DNA of 27,502 nt from CAJQQY01 sp964352225 (GCA_964352225.1 CAYGRM010000038.1:1-27502); one strand, 5' to 3'. Numbered from the stretch's first letter, positions 15,232 to 24,711 are shown. The notes: generated from the sequence alone by a model not told the origin. Program-made: numbers and translations.

Positions 15232-15399
15232 ATGATTACCATTAAAGAACTCATTATCAAAACTACTATTGAACCAAGAGTAAATCATCAGTCAAATCAA
15301 GATAATTCTCGCATTGATAAATATCAAATGAAAATAGAAATTATTGAGGAAGCAATGGAACATTTTTCCAAGGTTTTAAAAAATAAAAAAGAGCGATGA
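15232..15399 (+). CDS. DUF5908-like mini-protein (55 residues)
   Basis: ATG 15232 to TGA 15399 encodes 55 residues starting MITIKELIIKTTIEP, with a charged tail predicted helical (KYQMKIEIIEEAMEHF). The N-terminal pattern IxIKELIIK matches the small DUF5908 proteins regularly found in Bacteroidota injection clusters between the tube and the LysM/CIS-tube gene, and the place here is the same. It starts 4 bases after the second tube gene and overlaps the next gene by 4 bases (ATGA), so it is translated as part of the operon. Its role is unknown; its size and position suggest a baseplate-hub or assembly factor. Confidence 0.75.
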   Translation: MITIKELIIKTTIEPRVNHQSNQDNSRIDKYQMKIEIIEEAMEHFSKVLKNKKER

Positions 15400-16115
15400 T
15401 CTTTAATCTCACCGGTACACCTAAAATGAAAATAATGGCTTTTTCGGATACAAGTTTTTCCCAAAAAGCTGGTGAGTTAGTCGTCCAACTTAATCCGGAT
15501 AAATACACCCTTGACTATGAAGTACAATTTGCTAATTCACAAGGTTCAGGTTCCAGCGGTAAGGAACTCATTTTTGATCGTATCCATCCTCAAAGATTAA
15601 ACTTTGACTTTCTGTTCGACAGAACAGGAGCCATTCCAGATTCGGTTGCCATTCCGGGGTTAGGTGGACTTCCGGGTTTGGGTGGTGAAAATAAAGATGG
15701 TGTACAACCCGATATTGATACTTTAAAAGAAACCACCATGGGTTTTGATGGAAATATTCATCGAACAAAGTATTTGATTTTAAATTGGGGAAAACTACTG
15801 TTCAAGTGTTGTCTCATTAGTATGAATGTCACTTACAAATTATTCAGACCAGATGGCACTCCTTTACGTGCGGTGGCAAGATGTTATTTTGAAGAGTTTC
15901 GAGAAACTGAATTGAGATTAAGAGAAGAGAATAAAAACTCCCCTGACCTTACTCATATTCGAACTGTCAATGAGGGGGATACTTTACCTTTGATGTCCTT
16001 TAAAATTTATGGTGACTCAAAATATTATTTACAAGTTGCTAAGGTAAATGAAATTGAAAATTTTAGAAATTTGGAGGTGGGACAACAGATTTTTTTCCCA
16101 CCCATCGAGAAGTAA
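15396..16115 (+). CDS. LysM-containing CIS tube-end protein (Afp7/Pvc7-like)
   Basis: The 239-residue protein begins with a contractile-injection-system tube-type domain (about 10-180; VVQLNPDKYTLDYEVQF and RLNFDFLFDRTGAIPD are typical, as is YLILNWGKLLFKCCLISMNVTYKLFRPDG, residues about 127-155). It ends with a LysM module at about 189-238 (NEGDTLPLMSFKIYGDS ... LEVGQQIFFPP). In PVC and Afp this protein links the spike hub to the tube, and its LysM domain packs against the baseplate. A glycine-rich loop (IPGLGGLPGLGG, about residues 87-98) interrupts the first domain. It overlaps the DUF5908 gene by 4 bases and precedes the spike gene by 16. Confidence 0.92.
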   Translation: MIFNLTGTPKMKIMAFSDTSFSQKAGELVVQLNPDKYTLDYEVQFANSQGSGSSGKELIFDRIHPQRLNFDFLFDRTGAIPDSVAIPGLGGLPGLGGENKDGVQPDIDTLKETTMGFDGNIHRTKYLILNWGKLLFKCCLISMNVTYKLFRPDGTPLRAVARCYFEEFRETELRLREENKNSPDLTHIRTVNEGDTLPLMSFKIYGDSKYYLQVAKVNEIENFRNLEVGQQIFFPPIEK

Positions 16116-16131
16116 ATAAATCAATAAACAC

Positions 16132-17865
16132 ATGGCTAAAATTAATATAAATCAAATAGGAGGATATATCTCTTTTTCTATAAAAACAGAGAGAACTGAA
16201 ATACCTCAAACTCATCAAATCATTTCAGTAGATGTATTAAAAGAGATCAATAGGATTCCAACTGCAACCATAGTTATTCAAGACGGGGATCCTTCTAAAG
16301 AGGATTTTGAAGTAACAAATGGTGAAGAATACAAACCGGGAAATGAGATCGAAATTCAACTAGGCTATGATGGAAATAATGAATTGATATTTAAAGGAAT
16401 CATTACAAAGATTGCCATTAAAGCAAGAAGAAATGGAGATTCCGTTTTAATCGTTGAAGCAAAAAACAAAGCAATAAAAATGACGGTGGGAAGAAAAAGT
16501 AAATATTTCTATGAGTCAAAAGATAGCGATGTGATGTCAGAAATTGTGGAAGCGTATGGACTTCAAACGGATATAGAAGATACCGTATTTGAACATCCAG
16601 AAGTGGTTCAATATCGTTCAACTGATTGGGATTTTGTTATCTCGAGAGCAGAGGCCAACGGAAAAATTTGTTTGGCAGATGATAATAGTTTTATCGTTCA
16701 AAAACCTGATCCAAACCTATCTTCAACGGCAAATTTAAATTATGGACAGAATGTTTTTTCCTTCGAAGCTTCGATAGATTCTAGAGACCAATTAAAAAAT
16801 GTAAAAGCTCAAGGATGGGATTTTAGCAGTCAAGAAATAATTGAGGCAGAAGCTGAAGAACCAAGCATTAGTGGAATGGGAAATTTATCAGCATCAGAAC
16901 TAGCTGATGTTATTGGAACTGATCCTTTTATGATTTCTCATAGTGGAAAAACAGATCAACCAGAATTAAAAGCTTGGGCAGATGCGCTTTTGTTAAGAAA
17001 TCGATTGGCAAAAATTCAAGGTAGATTGAGGATGCGAGGGATCGCAGGAATTATTCCTACTCATATTATTACGTTAGAAGGATTTGGAAACCGATTCAAT
17101 GGTGAAATTTACGTCTCAGGGATCAAACATCAAGTAGCGGATGGAGATTGGACAACAGACATTCAGTTTGGAATGAATCCCGAATGGTTCACCGAGACTT
17201 ACGATATAAATGAAAAAGATGCTTCAGGCCTTTTTCCAGCAATACAAGGATTACAAAATGGAATCGTCACTCAATTACAAGATGATCCAAATGGGGAAGA
17301 AAGAATTTTAATCCGATTACCGATTATTAATTCGGAGGAGCAAGGCATTTGGGCAAGAGTCGCTAGTCTTGATGCAGGAGAAAATAGAGGAACATTTTTC
17401 AGACCTGAAATTGGTGATGAAGTCATTGTTGGATTTATCAATAATGATCCAAATGATGCTATTATTTTAGGAATGATGAACAGTAGTGCAAAGCCAGCAC
17501 CACTTGTCGCCTCTGATGATAATCATGAAAAAGGAATTTTTACCCGAAGCAAAATGAAAATTCTTTTTAATGATGAGGATGAATCAATTACTATCAAAAA
17601 TGATCAAGATAATCAAGTCTTAATTACTGATTCCTCCATTGAATTGTCCGATAAAAATGGAAATAAAATAATTATGAATGAAGATGGTATTGAAATCAAT
17701 AGTTCGAAAGATATCATTCTCAAAGCAACAGGTGATTTAAAAACAGATTCCATTAATGCAGAAATAAGTGCCAATGCAGAAGCCAAAATATCGGGATCTG
17801 CTGGAGCAGAATTATCTACCAGCGCAATTGCAGTTATCAAAGGTTCCTTAGTTCAAATCAATTAA
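16132..17865 (+). CDS. VgrG-like central spike protein (Afp8/Pvc8-like)
   Basis: The 577-residue protein forms the trimeric needle below the tube. Residues about 15-360 are the gp27-like hub (FSIKTERTEIPQTHQI, NEIEIQLGYDG, GRKSKYFYESKDSDVMSEIVEAYGL as a landmark near 120-145). Residues about 376-450 are the gp5-type OB-fold (GIVTQLQDDPNGEERILIRL ... RPEIGDEVIVGFINNDP). Residues about 480-577 are the shaft, first with strand repeats (ITIKND, VLITDSS, KIIMNEDGIEINSS) and then an alanine-rich segment (SANAEAKISGSAGAELS). No extra effector domain follows the shaft, so the protein appears structural only. The PAAR tip gene follows after 10 bases. Confidence 0.94.
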   Translation: MAKININQIGGYISFSIKTERTEIPQTHQIISVDVLKEINRIPTATIVIQDGDPSKEDFEVTNGEEYKPGNEIEIQLGYDGNNELIFKGIITKIAIKARRNGDSVLIVEAKNKAIKMTVGRKSKYFYESKDSDVMSEIVEAYGLQTDIEDTVFEHPEVVQYRSTDWDFVISRAEANGKICLADDNSFIVQKPDPNLSSTANLNYGQNVFSFEASIDSRDQLKNVKAQGWDFSSQEIIEAEAEEPSISGMGNLSASELADVIGTDPFMISHSGKTDQPELKAWADALLLRNRLAKIQGRLRMRGIAGIIPTHIITLEGFGNRFNGEIYVSGIKHQVADGDWTTDIQFGMNPEWFTETYDINEKDASGLFPAIQGLQNGIVTQLQDDPNGEERILIRLPIINSEEQGIWARVASLDAGENRGTFFRPEIGDEVIVGFINNDPNDAIILGMMNSSAKPAPLVASDDNHEKGIFTRSKMKILFNDEDESITIKNDQDNQVLITDSSIELSDKNGNKIIMNEDGIEINSSKDIILKATGDLKTDSINAEISANAEAKISGSAGAELSTSAIAVIKGSLVQIN

Positions 17866-17875
17866 AATAAAAAAT

Positions 17876-18163
17876 ATGCCACCAGCAGCTAGAATCACCG
17901 ATATGCATGTTTGCCCGATGACAACCGGACCAGTTCCTCATGTAGGCGGTCCAATCCTTGGCCCAGGAGTACCCACAGTTCTGATTGCGAGTATGCCTGC
18001 TGCGGTGGTTGGTGATATGTGCAGTTGCGTTGGGCCTCCGGATACTATTGTAGTTGGTTCAGCAACAGTTATGATTGGAGGAAAACCAGCAGCTCGCATG
18101 GGTGACTCAACGGCTCATGGAGGTTCTATTGTACTTGGGGCACCTACGGTGATGATTGGTTAA
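17876..18163 (+). CDS. PAAR-domain spike tip
   Basis: The 95-residue protein is essentially one PAAR domain: PPAARITDMHVC at the start, repeated VPTVLI/ATVMIGG/APTVMIG strands, and PAARMGDSTAHGG near the end. Candidate metal ligands are His11, Cys13, His22, Cys49 or Cys51 and His81. PAAR proteins fold as a sharp cone that caps the VgrG trimer and may carry effectors. No extension domain is present, so no cargo is fused to it. It is placed directly after the spike gene, as expected. Confidence 0.95.
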   Translation: MPPAARITDMHVCPMTTGPVPHVGGPILGPGVPTVLIASMPAAVVGDMCSCVGPPDTIVVGSATVMIGGKPAARMGDSTAHGGSIVLGAPTVMIG

Positions 18164-18197
18164 AATATTTACAACAATACATTTACATTTTATAAAA

Positions 18198-18605
18198 ATG
18201 GATTTAGAAAAAACTTTCTTAGGAACGGGCTGGAGTTTCCCACCAAATTTTGACCAAAAACTCAAAAGTGTAGAACTTGTTTCTGACAAAACTGATATTG
18301 ATCAAAGTTTAGAAATTCTACTTTCCACTAGACTTGGTGAAAGGGTTATGTTACCTAAATATGGTTGTGACTTAAGTGATTTAGTTTTTGAATCCATGAA
18401 TACCACCTTCGAAACTTACATTACCGATTTAGTGCGTTCTGCTATTTTGTATCATGAGCCCAGAATAGATATGGAATCACTAGAGTTTGAAAATGATCAA
18501 AATGAAGGAAAACTTTTAATCATTATTAACTATAAAGTTAGAATCATGAATTCCAGATCAAACTTCGTTTTTCCTTTTTATAAAAATGAGAAATCCTTAG
18601 AGTAA
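18198..18605 (+). CDS. gp25-like baseplate wedge protein (Afp9/Pvc9-like)
   Basis: The 135-residue reading from ATG 18198 starts MDLEKTFLGTGWSFPP, the usual start of gp25-like eCIS proteins; a 14-residue longer reading from 18156 would overlap the PAAR gene and is not preferred. The conserved GPW/gp25 core follows: SLEILLSTRLGERVMLPKYG and LSDLVFE. In T4 and eCIS particles gp25 links the wedge to the first sheath ring and helps trigger contraction. It follows the PAAR gene after 34 bases and precedes the wedge gene by 72, a gap that holds a hairpin. Confidence 0.93.
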   Translation: MDLEKTFLGTGWSFPPNFDQKLKSVELVSDKTDIDQSLEILLSTRLGERVMLPKYGCDLSDLVFESMNTTFETYITDLVRSAILYHEPRIDMESLEFENDQNEGKLLIIINYKVRIMNSRSNFVFPFYKNEKSLE

Positions 18606-18650
18606 TTTTTTGCCAAAAATTTTTTAATCAGTCAGATTTGCGGCAAAAAA
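18606..18650. other. Perfect 9-bp inverted repeat between gp25 and wedge genes
   Basis: TTTTTTGCC (18606-18614) pairs with GGCAAAAAA (18642-18650) around a 27-base loop, starting right after the gp25 stop codon. The T-run is on the upstream arm, so it is not a normal terminator for the plus strand. It could be a stabilising or processing hairpin that sets different levels of the two genes. Confidence 0.45.
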
Positions 18651-18677
18651 ATAAAACCCAATAATCATATTTTCCAA

Positions 18678-21600
18678 ATGAAAAAAAATTGCGAACATAA
18701 AAATCCTCTCCAGCGAGATGGCTATAACCAAACCCAACGCTTTAAAAAAGCATTGGATCCAAGTTATGCCCCTCTAGATGATCGATCAACTGAGGATCTT
18801 TTACAATTCGCTTATCGCTATGCAGCACAATTAAAATTCTTCGATCTGCCCTCCAACTTAGCTGAAGATAACACCGCCGAGGAAAGCAATTGGCAAGTTT
18901 TTTTTGAAAAAATTAATTCAACATCTATCGAAGAAAATGAATCCTCTTCGAAAAACGATCCTCACTTTACACTATTTTTATGTTTCCTGAAACTCTTCAA
19001 ATTTGCTCAAAATCAACTCAACGATTTGACGGAAGCTCATCTTGATTTTTATTATAAAAAAGTATTACAACTTCAGAAAAAACCTGAAACTCCAGATCGA
19101 GTTCACTTAATATTTGAATTAGCCAAAAACGCTCAAGAACAAATGATCCAAGCAGGAACGCGATTCAAAGCAGGCAAGGATGATTCTGGCGTTGCTATGG
19201 AATATCTTGCAGAGGAAGATACCATCATCAATAAAACCACGGTCGAACTTTTAAGAACCGTTCGAAGAGAAAATGATTTTATCCATTTCGCAGCAGTAAC
19301 TAATTCAGGAGACGGTATGGGTGATGAACCAATCGAAGAGGGGAATTCTTGGAGCGCCTTTGGGAATTCTGATTTGCCGATTACTACACCAGGCTTAGCA
19401 CTCGCCTCTCCAATTTTAGATTTAAAAGAAGGCTCTCGAGAAGTAGTCATCGATTTTAATCTATCGAGTCTAGAGAATTTAGAAACTATCTCAGAAAATA
19501 TAAAAGATAGCTTTGAAATATTCGCTAGTGGTGAAGAAGATTGGTTAGGCCCATTTGCTTTACAAAAAAAATCGTCCATCAAAAAAATCAGAGGATCAGC
19601 TAATAATTATTTGATGCAACTAATTTTTGAAATTCCGAATGAGGAAGAAGCAGTTGTCCCTTTTGCATCTGATATTTTGACTGGTGAGTTCAATACGACC
19701 TCCCCAATGCTTAGGATTCTAGCAACAAATCCCGACGTGTACACCTTGTTAGAAAATAGTAATTTGACTTCATTAAAAATCGAAACCATCGTCCAAGGTG
19801 TCAATACATTAACATTAGAAAATGATTTTGGTAAACTAGATCCTACTAAACCATTCATGCCTTTTGGATCGGCACCAAAACTAAATGCTAATTTTTATAT
19901 CGGCTCTCCAGAAGCTTTCACTAAAAAACTAAAATCATTTAATCTAAAAATGCGGTGGCAAAATTTACCTTCAGGTTTTGCAGGGCATTACAACCAGTAC
20001 AAAAATCCCCTTAAAAACATTGAGAACAAAGACTTTAAAGGGAAGCTTCAAATTTTAAGCAGAAACAATTGGAATAAAACTTTTGACTTTGATTGGTTTA
20101 ATCAATCGCTTTCCAATCCTGAAAAAAACGTTTTTATTGATTTCATGGAAAATGAAGCCGATACCATCGAAGATAAAAAACGAGGATTAAGGTTGAGCCA
20201 AGATTCCAAAAAGTCGAACCAACGGTATCGCCAAAGTCACTTACGGGTGGTAAAAAAAAGAAGTATAGTTCGATTTTTCGAAGATGGAACAGAACGAAAA
20301 AAACCAGTTCGCAAAAAGAAAAGAAAGTCTAATTGGATTAGAAATAAAAAAAGAAAAAGAAGACGGCAAAGATCATTTAAATTAAGCACTCAGCTAAAAG
20401 ATGGATTTATTAGATTAGTGCTAAGACAAGATTTTGGGCATTCACAATTCACTAGTTTATATGCAGTTGCTATTGCTAAAAAAGTGGAAAACGATAGAAC
20501 CGTTTTGCCAAAGGAACCATATACTCCCACCTTGGAATCCATCTTTTTAGATTATCATGCTACCACCGATGAAGTAAAATTAAACTCAAGTGTAGCTGAT
20601 AAAAATAGTTTTGAAGATCGAGAAATTCAACTTTTTCATTTGCATCCTTTTGGTCATTCTGAAGAGCATCCATACTTAAAAAAAGAAATTCCTTTTTTAA
20701 ATGATCAATCCATTTCGATTTTTCCCGAAAGAGAATTTCAAGGTGAATTTTATGTAGGATTGAAAAATATCGAACCTAATCAATCATTAAGCCTACTTTT
20801 CCAAATGGACGAAGGAAGCGCAAATCCTGAGTTGGAAAAACAGAATATTGAATGGAGTGTCCTTGCCCATAATTATTGGAAACCACTTGATGAAAATCAC
20901 CTTCTGTCGGATCATACCAATCAACTATTAACCTCTGGAATTGTAAAATTAATTTTACCGAAAGAAGCCACCGATGAAAATACCATGCTTGATGAAGATC
21001 ATTATTGGTTACGTTTGGCAATCAAAGAAAAGTCTGAAGCCGTTGCAAAATTTATTGGAATTCACACGCAAGCAATGCAAGTGGTATTTGAAAATCATCA
21101 AAATGATCCACTACATTTAGAAACAGCTCTTCCTGCTCAAACCATTTCAAAAATGGTCAACCGAATTCCTAGTGTCAAAAAAGTAAATCAACCCTATGAT
21201 TCTTTTGGAGGAAATACGCAAGAGAGTTCCAGTAAATTTTACACTCGAATAAGCGAACGATTACGACATAAAAATAGAGCCGTTTCCATTTGGGATTATG
21301 AACATTTAGTATTGGAAAATTTTCCAGAAATATATAAAGTAAAATGTCTGAATCATACTTCTTCCACTAATGAATTTTCCCCAGGAAATGTTTACGTCAT
21401 CGTTATTCCTAATTTGAAAAATCGAACGACGTCCAATATTTTAAAACCAAAAGTAAGTTCAAATACTCTTTTGGAAATTGAAAATTTCTTAAATAAAAAA
21501 AGCTCCATATTTACTAAAATCGTGGCACAAAACCCTGACTACGAGGAGATTATACTAGAATTCGAAGTAGCATTTCATCAATCTTTGGAGTTTGGATTTT

Positions 21601-21890
21601 ACAAAAAACAGCTCAATGAAGACCTGAAAAAATTCTTGACTCCTTGGGCATTTGATGAAGGAAGAGATATACATTTTGGAGGACAAATTCATAAAAGTAT
21701 TCTAATTCATTTTATAGATGGATTAGAATATGTTGATTTCGTCACGAATTTTACTATGTATCACCAAGACGAAAATGGCATCAAATCCAATAAATTAGAC
21801 ATCATCCAAACGAGTACCTCAAGAGCTATTTTAGTCTCCACCGAAAACCACATAATTAATCAAACTCAAGCCAACACCGTTTGCCAATGA
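18678..21890 (+). CDS. Large baseplate J-like wedge protein (Afp11/Pvc11-like) with a very basic insert
   Basis: The 1070-residue protein starts with the typical eCIS wedge opening (RDGYNQTQRFKKALDPSYAPLDDRSTEDLLQFAYRYA, residues about 13-49, given as a landmark) and ends with a baseplate J/gp47-like region (about 845-1040: FYTRISERLRHKNRAVSIWDY, EHLVLENFPEIYKVKC). Two such large proteins pair to form the wedges of the baseplate that hold the sheath. Residues about 500-568 form an odd, strongly basic stretch: 18 of the 26 residues at 540-565 are Lys or Arg. This looks like an insert between the central domains and is not a feature I know from the family. The stop codon overlaps the next start by 4 bases. 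Confidence 0.88.
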   Translation: MKKNCEHKNPLQRDGYNQTQRFKKALDPSYAPLDDRSTEDLLQFAYRYAAQLKFFDLPSNLAEDNTAEESNWQVFFEKINSTSIEENESSSKNDPHFTLFLCFLKLFKFAQNQLNDLTEAHLDFYYKKVLQLQKKPETPDRVHLIFELAKNAQEQMIQAGTRFKAGKDDSGVAMEYLAEEDTIINKTTVELLRTVRRENDFIHFAAVTNSGDGMGDEPIEEGNSWSAFGNSDLPITTPGLALASPILDLKEGSREVVIDFNLSSLENLETISENIKDSFEIFASGEEDWLGPFALQKKSSIKKIRGSANNYLMQLIFEIPNEEEAVVPFASDILTGEFNTTSPMLRILATNPDVYTLLENSNLTSLKIETIVQGVNTLTLENDFGKLDPTKPFMPFGSAPKLNANFYIGSPEAFTKKLKSFNLKMRWQNLPSGFAGHYNQYKNPLKNIENKDFKGKLQILSRNNWNKTFDFDWFNQSLSNPEKNVFIDFMENEADTIEDKKRGLRLSQDSKKSNQRYRQSHLRVVKKRSIVRFFEDGTERKKPVRKKKRKSNWIRNKKRKRRRQRSFKLSTQLKDGFIRLVLRQDFGHSQFTSLYAVAIAKKVENDRTVLPKEPYTPTLESIFLDYHATTDEVKLNSSVADKNSFEDREIQLFHLHPFGHSEEHPYLKKEIPFLNDQSISIFPEREFQGEFYVGLKNIEPNQSLSLLFQMDEGSANPELEKQNIEWSVLAHNYWKPLDENHLLSDHTNQLLTSGIVKLILPKEATDENTMLDEDHYWLRLAIKEKSEAVAKFIGIHTQAMQVVFENHQNDPLHLETALPAQTISKMVNRIPSVKKVNQPYDSFGGNTQESSSKFYTRISERLRHKNRAVSIWDYEHLVLENFPEIYKVKCLNHTSSTNEFSPGNVYVIVIPNLKNRTTSNILKPKVSSNTLLEIENFLNKKSSIFTKIVAQNPDYEEIILEFEVAFHQSLEFGFYKKQLNEDLKKFLTPWAFDEGRDIHFGGQIHKSILIHFIDGLEYVDFVTNFTMYHQDENGIKSNKLDIIQTSTSRAILVSTENHIINQTQANTVCQ

Positions 21891-24661
21891 TCGATCCAAT
21901 TACCATATCAAAAGCAAAACCAACCCAACCTGCTGAGGACTATGAATTCCTGAGAACCGAAGGATTTAAATATATTGAGCAATTGGGAAGTGACCTATGG
22001 ACTGATTATAACACGCATGATCCTGGAATCACGATTTTGGAAATACTTTGTTATGCGATAACTGATTTGGGAAATCGTACCTCCTACCCGATCGAAAATC
22101 TTTTGGCTACAGAAGAGGATAATTTAGAAAATATGCACGCTCAATTTTTGAGTGCAGCCAAGATAATGCCTTCTTCCCCGATCACAGAAAATGATTACCG
22201 AAAATTGTTTATTGATATTCCTGAAGTGAAAAATGCTTGGTTATCAAAGGCAAAGGTCAATTATTTGGTCGATTGCAAAGACAGTAAGATTGTTCGAAAA
22301 CTCGAAAACGAGAATCACCAATCAAAGGAAATTGAAATAAATGGCTTATACGACATTAGATTAGAGTTGGACGAAAACCTAACTAAATCCCAAATTGAAA
22401 GGGTCAAAAAACAAGTCCGATCTATTTACCATCAAAATAGAAATCTTAGTGAAGATCTCGAAAACATTTCGATAGTTCCACAGCAACCAATTATGATTTG
22501 TGCAGATATGGATTTAGCTAATAATGCTGATATTGAAACTGTTTACGCACAAATCCTTTTTGATCTAGAACAATATTTGACTCCAAATATCAAAAGGTAC
22601 TCGGTTAATGATTTATTGAAAAAAGGAAAATCACCTGAAGAAATTTTTGAAGGAACCTTATTAAAAAATGGTTTTATTGATGATGTTGTATTGGAAAATT
22701 CAACCCTTCGATCGAATGTATTTGTCTCTGATGTGATGCGAGTAATCATGAATGTGGAAGGTGTTCTAGCTATTCGAAAAATTTTCCTCAACTATTCTAT
22801 CCCTGCCGATCGACCTTCCAAAGAGGAAATTGAAAAACAAGGTTATAAGTGGTGTTTAAAAATAAAAGAAGGACACCAACCGGTTTTAGATTTAACAAAA
22901 TCGATTAATAACCATAATTCTAACAATACATTTACAGAAGAAAATCCTCCAAAATCTATTTTCAATTTCTTTAAAGAAAATATCCCATTCATTCCATTAA
23001 AAGAGGAACGTGATGAGATTTTATTAAAATTACATAAAGCAGAAGATGAACAATTAATCCAAGTTTCAAAGACTGAATTAGATCTTCCCATGCCATTAGG
23101 AAAATACAGAAATGTAGAAAATTACACTTCTATCCAAAATGATTTCCCTCAAACTTATGGGATCGGACAAGCAGGTTTGCCTAGTCAAGCTACCGAAGAA
23201 AGAAAAAACAAAGCCAAACAACTGAAAGGATACCTATTATTTTTTGATCAAATTTTGGCTAATTATTTTTCTCAACTAGCTAATATCCCTAATCTACTTT
23301 CACCAACCAATGGAGATCGTAAGACCTTTTTTACTCAGAAAATAAAAGACGTTCGAGGAATCGAAGAATTATTTTTTGATTACGAAAATTTGGATAAAAT
23401 ACTTTCTGAAGTCACCGGCGAAAGAAATGATGCTGATACTTCCGATCTATTTACAGAGCGGAAAAATAAACTACTAGATCATCTATTGGCTCGATTCGGA
23501 GAGAGTTTTAATGACTATGTGATCTTAATGCATCGCCTATTTAGAAGGAAACGAGCAGATCGAGAATTAATTCGAGATAAAATTGATTTCATCAAAGAGT
23601 ACCAAACGATCAGTAAAAATCGAGCAAGCGGTTTTGACTTTTGCAACCAATTTTTGACTAATGAAACTGGAGAAGAAATAGAAAATAAACTTTGGTTCAA
23701 TCAGACGGATATCAATATCCCTTTGCAACAAATTAATGTTTCCGGAATAGTTCATCGGGTGGCAAGACTGGCAGGTATTTCTAACTATAAACGTCGAAAT
23801 CTTTCCCATATCGAATATGATATTTATGAAGAGAAAGATGATGATCAGGAAAGTGAATTACGTTGGCGAGTTATCGATACCGATAATGAAAAAATTTTAT
23901 TAAGCGGAAGTTTGCACTATGAAAATAAAAATGCAGCAATCGAAGAAATGAAACAATCTGTCGAGTTGGGTATGTTTTTCCAAAATTATCAAATGCTTGA
24001 AACGATTGATAATCGATTTTACTTTAACATCATTGATGCTCAAGGTGAAGTTGTTGGTCGCCGGATTGAATACTTTAATTCTCCTGACGAACGACTTGAT
24101 GCGATTGAATATTTAATCGATTTTTTGAATGAAAAATTTAGCGAAGAAGGATTTTATGTAATTGAGCATGCCCTACTTCGACCTCGAAAGTCGACTGATC
24201 ATTTTATGCCAGTTTGCACCGAAGCAGATTGTTCTATTTGCGAACCGCTTGACCCTTATTCATTTCGAGTTAGCATTATTTTCCCAGGTTATACTCCTCG
24301 ATTTTCCAATCTGGATTTTAGAAAATATATGGAAAGATTAATTCGAATGGAATTACCAGCTCATATAATGGCACGTATTTGCTGGATTAGTGAAGGGCAA
24401 ATGGGCAGTCTCGAAAAGCGCTATCGGAAATGGCTAGAATACAATCAAAATCATTATAACAAACCTCGCTTGAACAATAAATCGTTGAATGAATTATTGG
24501 AAATCCTAAGTGATCTTCATACGATTTACCCTCCAGGAACTTTACATGATTGTGAAGAAGGAGATGATGAAAACCCAATAGTTTTAGGACGAACTCATCT
24601 TGGAAATCAATCTGAAATTATTCGATCAAACGATGACGAGAATTTAGAAGAAACAGATTAA
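21887..24661 (+). CDS. Second large baseplate wedge protein (Afp12/Pvc12-like)
   Basis: The ATG at 21887 overlaps the stop of the previous gene in an ATGA arrangement, giving 924 residues; a TTG six bases earlier is possible but less likely. Near residue 45, YNTHDPGITILEILCYAITD is the HDPGIT/LE motif shared by baseplate wedge proteins of phages and eCIS. The C-terminal part has a conserved-looking cysteine cluster, CTEADCSIC, followed by DPYSFRVSIIFPGYTPRF and ELPAHIMARICW, which I associate with the Bacteroidota form of this protein. I infer that it forms a wedge heterodimer with the Afp11-like product, consistent with their coupled translation. The last visible gene starts 113 bases further on. 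Confidence 0.85.
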   Translation: MIDPITISKAKPTQPAEDYEFLRTEGFKYIEQLGSDLWTDYNTHDPGITILEILCYAITDLGNRTSYPIENLLATEEDNLENMHAQFLSAAKIMPSSPITENDYRKLFIDIPEVKNAWLSKAKVNYLVDCKDSKIVRKLENENHQSKEIEINGLYDIRLELDENLTKSQIERVKKQVRSIYHQNRNLSEDLENISIVPQQPIMICADMDLANNADIETVYAQILFDLEQYLTPNIKRYSVNDLLKKGKSPEEIFEGTLLKNGFIDDVVLENSTLRSNVFVSDVMRVIMNVEGVLAIRKIFLNYSIPADRPSKEEIEKQGYKWCLKIKEGHQPVLDLTKSINNHNSNNTFTEENPPKSIFNFFKENIPFIPLKEERDEILLKLHKAEDEQLIQVSKTELDLPMPLGKYRNVENYTSIQNDFPQTYGIGQAGLPSQATEERKNKAKQLKGYLLFFDQILANYFSQLANIPNLLSPTNGDRKTFFTQKIKDVRGIEELFFDYENLDKILSEVTGERNDADTSDLFTERKNKLLDHLLARFGESFNDYVILMHRLFRRKRADRELIRDKIDFIKEYQTISKNRASGFDFCNQFLTNETGEEIENKLWFNQTDINIPLQQINVSGIVHRVARLAGISNYKRRNLSHIEYDIYEEKDDDQESELRWRVIDTDNEKILLSGSLHYENKNAAIEEMKQSVELGMFFQNYQMLETIDNRFYFNIIDAQGEVVGRRIEYFNSPDERLDAIEYLIDFLNEKFSEEGFYVIEHALLRPRKSTDHFMPVCTEADCSICEPLDPYSFRVSIIFPGYTPRFSNLDFRKYMERLIRMELPAHIMARICWISEGQMGSLEKRYRKWLEYNQNHYNKPRLNNKSLNELLEILSDLHTIYPPGTLHDCEEGDDENPIVLGRTHLGNQSEIIRSNDDENLEETD

Positions 24662-24675
24662 CCTCAAACTTGCAA

Positions 24676-24711
24676 AGAGGATTTTTCTATATCACATAAA
24701 GCGCATCCTCT
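24676..24711 (+). other. Hairpin between wedge gene and the last gene
   Basis: AGAGGAT (24676-24682) and ATCCTCT (24705-24711) form a 7-bp perfect stem with a 22-base loop, 14 bases after the wedge stop codon. The run after it (CTCTTTTAG) is only weakly T-rich, so it may be an attenuator or an mRNA-processing element rather than a full terminator. Confidence 0.4.

Noticed and set aside
16132..18163. T6SS VgrG-PAAR island
   Set aside because: The VgrG-like and PAAR genes sit inside a complete tail-baseplate order with gp25 and wedge genes of eCIS type; no TssB/TssC-type split sheath or membrane-complex genes are present.
19133..19582. 149-codon minus-strand frame inside the Afp11-like gene
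   Set aside because: It lies wholly antisense to a well-supported coding region, is serine-rich in the way antisense frames of AT-rich genes are, and resembles no family.
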